A stretch of 20,253 bases of DNA, taken from contig CAYYSU010000046.1 of assembly GCA_964474455.1 (NCBI GenBank), positions 1 to 20,253 of the forward strand. The letters run 5' to 3'. This DNA comes from BM520 sp964474455. GTDB taxonomy: Bacteria; Bacteroidota; Bacteroidia; Bacteroidales; BM520. Below, one piece after another: positions 7,942 through 15,042 of the stretch; within the stretch, counting starts at the first letter, position 1, and each line of letters begins with the position of its first letter. The notes below the pieces were generated by a model that had not been told where the DNA came from, searched no databases, and saw nothing but the letters and a program-made list of their open reading frames with translations. The position numbers and the translations under genes are program-made.

Positions 7942-9240
7942 ATGCGTTACGACCCCATTGACCCAAAATTGTTTTCTACAAACCGTCAGCGCCTTGCCGG
8001 AGAGATGAAAATGAAGAGCGTGGCCATTGTTGTTGCCAATGATGAGATGCCTCGCAACGGAGACCAATATTTTCCATATCGTCAGAATTCCGATCTCTTT
8101 TACTTTACCGGTATTAACCAGGAGAAGACGATGCTTGTACTGGCTCCCGCAAATCCCAATAAATCACACAGGGAGATACTTTTTATCCTCAAAGCCAGCC
8201 CTGCAGAGGAGCTGTGGAATGGCCATAAACTGACCGTTGACAAGGCTCGTAAAATCTCTGGCATTAAAACGGTTAAGTACCTTGACGATTTTGATTTTGT
8301 GATGAATGAGATATTGTTTTGGAGCAGGAGAACATATCTGGCCACCAATGAATATCCTAAATTTTTTCCCGAGATCACCAATCGTGATAAACGTTTTGTG
8401 GAAATATTTAAAAATCGTTATCCCTTGATGAAGCTGGAGCGTCTTGGTCCGATCATAACGCTACTGCGACAGTCAAAACAACCTCAGGAGATAGAACTTA
8501 TTAAGAAGGCGTGTAATATCACCGGCGTTGCTTTTAATAGTGTTCTGAAGAGTCTTAAGCCGGGCATGAAGGAGTATGAAATTGAAGCTCTCATGAGCTA
8601 TGACTACCTCAGGCTTGGTGCTGATGGCCATGCGTATCTTCCTATTGTGGCTTCAGGAAAAAATGCCTGTGTGTTACATTATATCTCAAATCATCAAACC
8701 ATCAACGATGGTGATCTGCTTCTGATGGATTTTGGTGCGGAGTATGCAAACTATGCTGCCGACTGCTCCAGAACGATCCCGGCGAATGGAAAATTTTCCG
8801 CTCGGCAAAAAGAGTGCTATAATGCCGTTTTGCGAACAGTGAAAAAGGCAACAACGTTATACACTCCAGGAAACACCATTAACAAAATAAATAAGGCTGT
8901 GTGGAAGATGATGGAGGAGGAGATGATATTTCTGGGGTTATTTACAAAACAGGATGTGAAGAAACAAGATCCTGATAATCCGTGTTACTTTAGATACCTG
9001 ATGCATGGCGTGTGTCATCCTTTGGGTTTGGATGTTCATGATGTTGGCGGAAAAGATGATCCTTTTCCCAAAGGACAGGTGTTAACACTGGAACCCGGTA
9101 TATATATTCCCGAAGAGGGCTTTGGCATTCGTCTGGAAAATGATATTATGGTGGATGAAAATCCTGTAAATCTTATGGAGCATATACCCATAGAAGCCGA
9201 TCATATCGAAGAGATAATGGCCGGAAAAAACAATGATTGA
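7942..9240 (+). CDS. pepP: Xaa-Pro aminopeptidase (aminopeptidase P, family M24B)
   Basis: Probably a cytosolic dinuclear-metal peptidase that removes the N-terminal residue from Xaa-Pro peptides. It has 432 residues: an N-terminal AMP_N domain (about 1-170, with the QNSDLFYFTG segment at 48-57) followed by a pita-bread M24 domain. The five metal ligands can be placed: D263 (LLMDFGAE), D274 (AADCSRT), H359 (in HGVCHPLGLDVHD, 355-367), E384 (LEPGIYI) and E399 (GIRLEND). The substrate-contacting His is probably H246 (ASGKNACVLHY). Spacing from H to the first Glu (25) and between the two Glu residues (15) is close to aminopeptidase P and much shorter than in prolidase. A second M24 gene follows 45 bp downstream on the same strand, so the two are probably co-transcribed. 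Confidence 0.93.
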   Translation: MRYDPIDPKLFSTNRQRLAGEMKMKSVAIVVANDEMPRNGDQYFPYRQNSDLFYFTGINQEKTMLVLAPANPNKSHREILFILKASPAEELWNGHKLTVDKARKISGIKTVKYLDDFDFVMNEILFWSRRTYLATNEYPKFFPEITNRDKRFVEIFKNRYPLMKLERLGPIITLLRQSKQPQEIELIKKACNITGVAFNSVLKSLKPGMKEYEIEALMSYDYLRLGADGHAYLPIVASGKNACVLHYISNHQTINDGDLLLMDFGAEYANYAADCSRTIPANGKFSARQKECYNAVLRTVKKATTLYTPGNTINKINKAVWKMMEEEMIFLGLFTKQDVKKQDPDNPCYFRYLMHGVCHPLGLDVHDVGGKDDPFPKGQVLTLEPGIYIPEEGFGIRLENDIMVDENPVNLMEHIPIEADHIEEIMAGKNND

Positions 9241-9285
9241 GAAGTAAAAACGTTAACAATAGAAACAATTTAAATACACAATAAT

Positions 9286-10674
9286 ATGTTTTCAAAAGAA
9301 ACCTACACAAACCGTAGAAACAAACTACGTGAACAACTCTCTTCAGGCATTATTCTGATGCCTGGAAACAGTGAAGCTTCGTTTAACTACCCTGCAAATA
9401 CGTATCACTATCGTCAGGATTCCAACTTTCTGTATTTCTTTGGTCTGGATCATCCGGATTTGGCCGGGGCTATGGATATTGATGAAAACAAGGATTATAT
9501 CTTTGGTAATGATGTGGATATGGATGATATCATATGGATGGGGTCGCAGCCGTTGATGAAAGACCGTGCCGCTGAGGTTGGTGTTAAAAATACCTCTGCT
9601 TACGACAATATCATTCCTTTCCTTCAAGATGCTATCAAGGCGGGCAGAAAAATTCATATCCTTCCTCCATACCGTGGTGAGCACTTCATCGAGCTGGAAC
9701 GTCTGCTTGGAATCAGCCATGTTGCTGTTAAAAACTACGTTTCTGAAGAGCTTATAAAAGGTGTTGTTGCACTTCGTGAGATCAAGGAAGATGTAGAGAT
9801 TGCTGAAATTGAGAAGGCTGTTAATACGGCCTTTGAGATGCATACTACTGCCATGAAGATGGCAATGCCTGGCACTGTAGAACAGGAGATCGCCGGTGTT
9901 ATGGAAGGCATTGCACTGAAGAACGGTGGAGCCGTAAGCTTCCCGATAATACTTAGTATCAACGGGCAGACACTGCACAACCATTACCACGGTAACACCC
10001 TTACTGTTGGTCGTATGATGGTTGCTGATGCAGGATGTGAGACTCCATTGCATTATGCCTCTGATATTACGCGTAGCGTACCTGTAGGAGGAAAGTTTGA
10101 TGAGAGACAGAAAGCAATTTACGAGATTGTTCTCAAGGCCAACGTGGACGCTATTGCTGCATCTCGTCCGGGAATAAAGAACCGTGACTTACACCTAGGG
10201 GCTTGTAAAACCATTGCTAATGGTCTTAAAGAACTGGGACTTATGAAGGGTGATATCCACGAAGCTGTTCGTCAGGGTGCTCACGCTATGTTTATGCCTC
10301 ACGGTCTGGGTCATCACATGGGTCTTGATGTTCATGATATGGAGGGCCTTGGTGAGAACTATGTTGGTTATGATGAAGAGACTGTTCGCTCAGAGCAGTT
10401 TGGTCTTGCATTCCTTCGTTTTGGTAAAGAGCTGAAACCGGGTCACGTTTTTACAATAGAACCAGGGTGTTACTTTATCCCTGCTCTTATCGACCAGTGG
10501 CGTGAAGAGGGTAAATTCACCGAGTTTATCAACTATGAGGAGGTTGAAAAATATAAAGATTTTGGTGGAATACGTATTGAAGACGATATTCTGATCACAA
10601 AAGATGGACATCGTGTTCTTGGAAAACATATCCCTAAAACAGTTGAAGAGATTGAAGCCATTATGGCGCAATAA
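9286..10674 (+). CDS. M24 metallopeptidase, prolidase-like (Xaa-Pro dipeptidase or aminopeptidase P)
   Basis: A 462-residue AMP_N plus M24 protein, clearly related to the upstream peptidase but diverged. Predicted ligands are D248 (VADAGCE), D260 (YASDITR), H343 (HGLGHHMGLDVHD, 339-351), E392 (IEPGCYF) and E432 (GIRIEDD). The distances H-to-E (49) and E-to-E (40) are far longer than in the first copy. They match the prolidase pattern: in E. coli PepQ the ligands are H339, E384 and E423, as I recall. The extra sequence before E392 and between the glutamates contains PALIDQWREEGKF (399-411). A role in cleaving Xaa-Pro dipeptides, complementing the upstream enzyme, fits, but public annotation of this family often says aminopeptidase P. 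The gene ends 34 bp before a strong terminator hairpin. Confidence 0.88.
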   Translation: MFSKETYTNRRNKLREQLSSGIILMPGNSEASFNYPANTYHYRQDSNFLYFFGLDHPDLAGAMDIDENKDYIFGNDVDMDDIIWMGSQPLMKDRAAEVGVKNTSAYDNIIPFLQDAIKAGRKIHILPPYRGEHFIELERLLGISHVAVKNYVSEELIKGVVALREIKEDVEIAEIEKAVNTAFEMHTTAMKMAMPGTVEQEIAGVMEGIALKNGGAVSFPIILSINGQTLHNHYHGNTLTVGRMMVADAGCETPLHYASDITRSVPVGGKFDERQKAIYEIVLKANVDAIAASRPGIKNRDLHLGACKTIANGLKELGLMKGDIHEAVRQGAHAMFMPHGLGHHMGLDVHDMEGLGENYVGYDEETVRSEQFGLAFLRFGKELKPGHVFTIEPGCYFIPALIDQWREEGKFTEFINYEEVEKYKDFGGIRIEDDILITKDGHRVLGKHIPKTVEEIEAIMAQ

Positions 10675-10708
10675 TCATATTTTAACATTATGGAACGCAT
10701 TGCTGTGT

Positions 10709-10737
10709 AGAGATGCACAGCCGTGCGTCTCTTTTTT
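10709..10737 (+). terminator. Intrinsic terminator after the peptidase pair (REP-like palindrome)
   Basis: AGAGATGCAC (10709-10718) pairs with GTGCGTCTCT (10723-10732) across a four-base AGCC loop, giving a 10-bp stem with one G-U pair. A run of six T (10732-10737) follows. This is a textbook rho-independent terminator in the plus direction, 34 bp after the second peptidase stop and 17 bp before the likely ispG ATG. Sequences of this type (GAGACGCAC...GTGCGTCTC) are known to me as dispersed palindromes in Bacteroidota genomes. Confidence 0.8.
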
Positions 10738-10754
10738 GTTTCAAAAACGTAAGT

Positions 10755-12401
10755 ATGTCAGGACAGTATTGTTTCCCTGCGGAGTATATTAGATTGGACA
10801 CGATACCTGTAAAGGTGGGCAATGTAATTATTGGTGGTGATAATCCTATTGTGTTGCAATCGATGACTAATACCTTGACCATGGATACTTGCGCCACGGT
10901 AGCTCAATCAATCAGGATGATCAAGGCGGGATCACAGATGGTAAGGATCACTGCTCCTGCGGTAAAGGATGCGGAGAATTTATTGGTGATAAAGAGGGAG
11001 CTTGCACGGCAGGGTTATAATGTACCCTTAATTGCTGACATCCACTATCAGCCAAAGGCCGCGGAGATGGCCGCCCGATATATCGAGAAGGTACGTATCA
11101 ACCCGGGGAATTATACCGACAGGAATATCGCGGGGAAGGTAGATTTTACCGATGCTGAATATAATGGTGAGTTGGAACGCATCCATCAGAGGCTGAAGCC
11201 GTTGTCGAAGATTTGTCGGGAGTATGGCACTGCTCTTCGCGTTGGCAGCAACCACGGATCGTTGTCGCAGCGTATTATGAGTCGTTATGGCAATACACCT
11301 GAAGGGATGGCGATAGCAGCGATGGAGTTTATCAGGATTCTGGAGGATTTGGATTTCCATAAGATAGTGGTGAGCATGAAGGCCTCTAACCCTCGGATAA
11401 TGGTGCATTCTGTTCGCCTGATGGTAGAGATGATGCAGCAGCATGGCGCAGTATATCCCTTGCATCTTGGTGTTACCGAGGCCGGCGCAGGCAGAGAAGG
11501 CCGGATAAAATCCGCTGCAGGCATAGCCGCTCTCATGGAAGAGGGAATAGGTGACACAATACGTGTTTCGCTGACAGAACCTCCGGAAAAAGAACTCCCG
11601 GTGGCTAAAAAACTTGTGGAGAAGTATCGTTTCATTAGAAAAGGAAAAGATAATTGTACCGTAACGCTCCCCGTGGGATATACAGGTTTTATCGGCTCGA
11701 TGAAAAATGTTGATTGTCAGGAACTTCCTGTAATCCCAGGAGAGAAATTGCCCAAAAATTACTTGTGGTTTACCATTAATACTCCGGAGTTGGGCGATAA
11801 GATTTATAAGGAGATTACTGAGACTAAAAGACCAGGTATTATTTTAGATATCACCGATGCTGGTATGCTGGCGCCATATCGGAGGGTTTTTGAACAGGTT
11901 TATGTAACAGGGAAACGGATTCCGGTGATTCTGAAGAGGCATTTTAGTGCCGAAGAGAGAGAGAATATTTATGTTGAAGCGGGACGTAATTTTGGTTTTT
12001 TTCTGTTGGATGGTCTTGGTGATGGTGTAATGGCTACCGCTGATGCACTGTCTGACGAGGAGCTTGAAACGATACTTTTGGATGTATTACAGGCATCCCG
12101 GGTTCGTATCTCCAAGGCAGAATTTGTGGCATGTCCCTCTTGCGGACGTACCCAGTTCAACATCGAGAAAGCACTGGCTGATGTGATGGCTGCCACAGAG
12201 CATATGAAAGGTCTTACAATAGGTGTTATGGGCTGTATTGTGAACGGCCCCGGAGAGATGGCTGACGCAGATTACGGATATGTTGGTGCCGGAGATGGAA
12301 AGGTGGCTCTTTATAAAGGACAAAAGCAGGTGGCGAATAATATCCCCCAAGAGCAAGCCGTAGAGAGGCTGGTTGAACTTATTACTAAAGATAAAAAGTA
12401 A
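10755..12401 (+). CDS. ispG: 4-hydroxy-3-methylbut-2-enyl diphosphate synthase, long (insert-containing) form
   Basis: Penultimate enzyme of the MEP isoprenoid pathway: reductive conversion of MEcPP to HMBPP by a [4Fe-4S] enzyme. I place the start at 10755 (548 residues). An in-frame ATG 14 codons upstream (10713) lies inside the terminator stem and adds residues unrelated to the family. The N-terminal TIM-barrel part has the VGNVIIGGDNPIVLQSMTNT region (21-40), RINPGN (114-119) and LRVGSNHGSLS (161-171). The C-terminal part has cluster ligands C460 and C463 (ACPSCGRTQF), C494 (MGCIVNGPGE) and probably E501. The about 150 residues between (roughly 290-440) are the extra domain of plant, chlamydial and Bacteroidota IspG, which explains the length against about 370 in E. 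coli. No TAnnTTTG box is visible between the terminator and the start. Confidence 0.95.
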   Translation: MSGQYCFPAEYIRLDTIPVKVGNVIIGGDNPIVLQSMTNTLTMDTCATVAQSIRMIKAGSQMVRITAPAVKDAENLLVIKRELARQGYNVPLIADIHYQPKAAEMAARYIEKVRINPGNYTDRNIAGKVDFTDAEYNGELERIHQRLKPLSKICREYGTALRVGSNHGSLSQRIMSRYGNTPEGMAIAAMEFIRILEDLDFHKIVVSMKASNPRIMVHSVRLMVEMMQQHGAVYPLHLGVTEAGAGREGRIKSAAGIAALMEEGIGDTIRVSLTEPPEKELPVAKKLVEKYRFIRKGKDNCTVTLPVGYTGFIGSMKNVDCQELPVIPGEKLPKNYLWFTINTPELGDKIYKEITETKRPGIILDITDAGMLAPYRRVFEQVYVTGKRIPVILKRHFSAEERENIYVEAGRNFGFFLLDGLGDGVMATADALSDEELETILLDVLQASRVRISKAEFVACPSCGRTQFNIEKALADVMAATEHMKGLTIGVMGCIVNGPGEMADADYGYVGAGDGKVALYKGQKQVANNIPQEQAVERLVELITKDKK

Positions 12402-12440
12402 CAGAGCCTTCATTATTTTATCTTATCGGTTGTTGTTCAG

Positions 12441-12454
12441 TATTTTTAAAAATA
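12441..12454. repeat. Perfect AT palindrome in the ispG-pgk gap
   Basis: TATTTTTAAAAATA is fully self-complementary but consists only of A and T and has no following T-run, so it is a poor terminator. It lies 40 bp after the ispG stop in the 163-bp gap before pgk and may be chance in AT-rich DNA. Confidence 0.3.
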
Positions 12455-12507
12455 TTGTTTGTAAATATTTTCCCTTTAGGGGATTCTGTTTAAGTACATT
12501 TTTATAT

Positions 12508-12515
12508 TAATTTTG
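12508..12515 (+). promoter_or_regulatory. Candidate -7 box (TAATTTTG) for pgk
   Basis: TAATTTTG matches TAnnTTTG and lies 49 bases before the pgk ATG, in a 163-bp intergenic region, which makes a promoter here likely on position alone. No good -33 TTG is seen. The rest of the gap (12402-12564) holds no gene and no clear terminator for ispG. Confidence 0.4.
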
Positions 12516-12564
12516 AATTGTTAAGTAAAGAAAGACGAGTATAAATTTTTAATACCTATATAAT

Positions 12565-13758
12565 ATGAAAACAGCAGCTGATTATAATTTTCATGGCAAA
12601 CGTGCTTTAATACGCGTCGATTTCAATGTTCCTTTGAACGCAGAGTTCGAGATCACAGATCCCAGTCGTATCAATGCTGCAATACCAACAATAAATAAAA
12701 TTCTCTCCGATGGTGGTTCTATAGTTTTGATGTCTCACCTGGGGCGTCCCAAAGAGGGGCCTGAGGAAAAGTTTTCCATGAAACATCTGGTTCCTTATCT
12801 ACGAGAGGTATTAGGCAAAGAAGTGAAATTTGCTGATGACTGCATTAGTGATGAGGCTTTAAGAATTTCTGCTGATCTTCAGGCTGGAGAGATCCTCCTT
12901 CTTAACAACCTTCGTTTTTATAAAGAAGAGACAAAAGGTGATGAGGTTTTTGCGGAGAAGCTCTCAAAGCATGGTGATGTATATGTAAATGATGCTTTTG
13001 GTACAGCGCATAGGGCACATGCCTCAACTACTATCGTATCTCAATATTTTGAAAAAGATGATAAGATGTTCGGCCTCCTTCTTGGGAAAGAGATTGAGAG
13101 TATGGATAAGGTTTTGAAGGAGTCAAAGCGACCGTTCACTGCTATTCTGGGCGGAGCGAAAGTGTCAGGTAAGATCCAGATTATAGAGAATCTTCTTGAC
13201 AAGGCCGATAATATCATCGTTGGTGGTGGTATGATGTTCTCATTTATTAAAGCTCTTGGCGGTAATATTGGTAACTCATTGGTGGAAAACGACTACCTTG
13301 ATCTTGCTCTTACCACGATGAAGAAGGCTGCCGACAAGGGTGTGAAGATATATATTCCAATTGATGCCATCGAAGCCGATGCATTTGATAATGGGGCAAA
13401 CAGAAAAGAGGTCTCTTCTGATGCCATTGATAGCGGATGGATGGGTCTGGATATCGGTGCTAAGAGCATGAAAGATATTGAGGCGATTCTTATGGAGTCT
13501 GAGACAATTCTTTGGAATGGACCCATGGGCGTTTTTGAGATGGGTAATTTTTCTGCTGGAACACGATTCGTAGCAGAGACTGTGGCGAAAGCCACAGCCA
13601 AAGGTGCCTTTTCACTTATCGGCGGCGGAGATAGTGTTGCAGCGATAAATAAATATGAACTACAAGATAAAGTAAGCTATGTTTCTACCGGTGGTGGTGC
13701 GATGCTTGAATACATCGAAGGCAAAGAGCTACCCGGAATTGCGGCAATACGTGGTTAA
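12565..13758 (+). CDS. pgk: Phosphoglycerate kinase
   Basis: Cytosolic glycolytic/gluconeogenic enzyme transferring the acyl phosphate of 1,3-bisphosphoglycerate to ADP. The 397-residue length is typical of bacterial Pgk, and the motifs run in the expected order. The substrate-binding N-domain has RVDFNVP (17-23), SHLGRP (57-62) and NLRFYKEE (115-122). The hinge and nucleotide side has LGGAKVSGK (195-203) and VGGGM (219-223). The ATP-binding C-domain has NGPMGVFE (318-325), GGGDSVAA (353-360) and STGGGAMLE (374-382). It appears intact, with no missing key residue. It stands alone on the plus strand between ispG and a converging minus-strand operon, with its own candidate promoter and a terminator directly after the stop. 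Confidence 0.98.
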   Translation: MKTAADYNFHGKRALIRVDFNVPLNAEFEITDPSRINAAIPTINKILSDGGSIVLMSHLGRPKEGPEEKFSMKHLVPYLREVLGKEVKFADDCISDEALRISADLQAGEILLLNNLRFYKEETKGDEVFAEKLSKHGDVYVNDAFGTAHRAHASTTIVSQYFEKDDKMFGLLLGKEIESMDKVLKESKRPFTAILGGAKVSGKIQIIENLLDKADNIIVGGGMMFSFIKALGGNIGNSLVENDYLDLALTTMKKAADKGVKIYIPIDAIEADAFDNGANRKEVSSDAIDSGWMGLDIGAKSMKDIEAILMESETILWNGPMGVFEMGNFSAGTRFVAETVAKATAKGAFSLIGGGDSVAAINKYELQDKVSYVSTGGGAMLEYIEGKELPGIAAIRG

Positions 13759-13785
13759 TAAAATATTGTTAGGAGCTATAATCAG

Positions 13786-13811
13786 GCATACTTTATTTGG
13801 TGTGCTTTTTT
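13786..13811 (+). terminator. Intrinsic terminator of pgk
   Basis: GCATAC (13786-13791) pairs with GTGTGC (13800-13805) across an eight-base TTTATTTG loop, with one G-U pair. An outer G-U and A-U pair can extend the stem, and six T follow (13806-13811). The T-run reaches into the stop codon of the converging DUF308 gene, so the two operons are separated by this one element. Confidence 0.6.
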
Positions 13812-14373
13812 ATTCAATAACTTCGGGTTCCTGCCAATCGTTAAGCTCCTTGTGAATTCTGAATGCCATATAGATTTGCCATGCACCATAAATAAGTAAG
13901 AAGATTCCAATGAAAACGGTGATTGCGCTGGCCACTTTGATAGGGTTGGCAATTAGCAAAACCCCAATAGCTATCATTAGGATTCCATTTATCATAGATA
14001 CGAGGTAGTTTTTAAATATTTCCCGTAAGGAAAAAATAGTAAAGATGTGGAATAACCCTGCTAATATTGCCCATATACCCAGAAAAATGGATGTTAGGTT
14101 AATGACAAATTGTGGAGCCACCAGGAAAAGTATTCCGGGAGCGAGCAAAACGAAACCCTGCGCAAACCAAATTCCGTGTGAACGATGTTTACGATAGTTG
14201 ACTATATCAACAAATATTAAACTAATTCCCCCTACAGCAGCTATTCCTCCAAGGATGCGAATAAATAAAAATGTCGATTCTTTAGGAAGAAAAAGGGCAA
14301 TAAGCCCGACAATTATTGCAACCAGTCCATTGACTCCAATGTACCACCAGTTCTTTTTCAGTTGTTTTTTCAT
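13810..14373 (-). CDS. DUF308/HdeD-family membrane protein
   Basis: A 187-residue integral membrane protein with six predicted helices in three pairs. A repeated Gly-rich pattern (NGLVAIIVGLIALFLP at 15-30, NGILMIAIGVLLI about 130-142) is typical of the DUF308 fold. Short basic loops such as RKHRSHG separate the helices, and the tail is acidic. The family takes its name from E. coli HdeD, an acid-resistance protein, but molecular function is unknown for most members and I do not transfer that role. It is the last gene of a three-gene minus-strand operon, 6 bp after the LysE-type exporter stop, so it is presumably co-transcribed with the GH3 gene and may support export or membrane stability. 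Confidence 0.85.
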   Translation of the reverse strand: MKKQLKKNWWYIGVNGLVAIIVGLIALFLPKESTFLFIRILGGIAAVGGISLIFVDIVNYRKHRSHGIWFAQGFVLLAPGILFLVAPQFVINLTSIFLGIWAILAGLFHIFTIFSLREIFKNYLVSMINGILMIAIGVLLIANPIKVASAITVFIGIFLLIYGAWQIYMAFRIHKELNDWQEPEVIE

Positions 14374-14379
14374 GTTTTA

Positions 14380-15042
14380 TCAAATAACAAAATCCGTAAT
14401 TACCTTAAAGATAAGGAAAAAACCGAAAATAGAAAGGAAGAGCCCCACAATACGATTTATCCATAGTATGTTATTGGGTTTAAGATATCCACTAACTTTT
14501 GTGCCAATGAGGCTTTTCAACAGATCTGTAATAAAGACAGTACTTATTGTTGCACCGAAGAATGCCATGGCATGATTAAGCATTTTTCCTTCAGGGGCAT
14601 TGGTGCTTACCCATCCCATTGCTGCCAGCCAGAAAACCCAAACCATAGGGTTTAAGAAATTCATGAAAAAGCCTTTGAGCAGATAGGTTGGAATACCGGC
14701 ATCTTTGGAGGCGATTTTTTGTAAGAATTTGTTTTGCCTATTTGTTACCTTCGGGTGATCATCGTGTTTTTTAAATAATGAATAGAGTCCGTATCCAACA
14801 AGAATTAGCCCTCCGGTAATACCAATAAAAAGTTTGTTGGAAATATCATTAAAAAATCTTGATGCTCCCAGATAGAATAGAGAGATAAGGACAATATCAG
14901 AAATAGATATTCCCAGAGCCATAAAGAGTGAAGATTTGAAGCCACGGGTAATTCCATTTTGTATTATAGCCAAAAAAGCCGGGCCTATACTTATCGCAAT
15001 CATAAGGCCGAAAATTATTCCCTGGAAAATTGTTGTGATCAT
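14380..15042 (-). CDS. LysE/RhtB-family amino-acid exporter
   Basis: A 220-residue inner-membrane exporter with about six helices. Family signs are the ISIGPAFLAIIQNGITRGFKSSLF region (17-40, with the conserved Gly-Pro at 20-21), the GISISD segment (44-49), and NFLNP (128-132) at the head of a helix. A charged cytoplasmic loop (about 91-115) is characteristic. LysE/RhtB proteins export amino acids or close derivatives using the proton gradient; the substrate cannot be read from sequence. Its ATG overlaps the TAA of the GH3 gene by one base (TAATG), an arrangement that commonly gives translational coupling. The overlap suggests that its substrate is the GH3 product or a related amino acid. Confidence 0.88.
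   Translation of the reverse strand: MITTIFQGIIFGLMIAISIGPAFLAIIQNGITRGFKSSLFMALGISISDIVLISLFYLGASRFFNDISNKLFIGITGGLILVGYGLYSLFKKHDDHPKVTNRQNKFLQKIASKDAGIPTYLLKGFFMNFLNPMVWVFWLAAMGWVSTNAPEGKMLNHAMAFFGATISTVFITDLLKSLIGTKVSGYLKPNNILWINRIVGLFLSIFGFFLIFKVITDFVI

Noticed and set aside
9343..10053. A 236-codon open frame antisense to the second peptidase gene
   Set aside because: It has no recognisable motifs, no upstream signal, and lies wholly inside a well-supported M24 gene whose codon pattern explains the openness.
10713..10754. ispG start at 10713
   Set aside because: That ATG is inside the terminator stem, and the 14 added residues do not resemble IspG N-termini.
11028..11635. Overlapping antisense open frames inside ispG
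   Set aside because: ispG is intact with all cluster ligands; the antisense products show skewed, non-protein-like composition and no family resemblance.
13810..14373. Acid-resistance function by name transfer from E. coli HdeD
   Set aside because: Family membership is visible only as a general membrane fold; nothing in the neighbourhood indicates acid stress.
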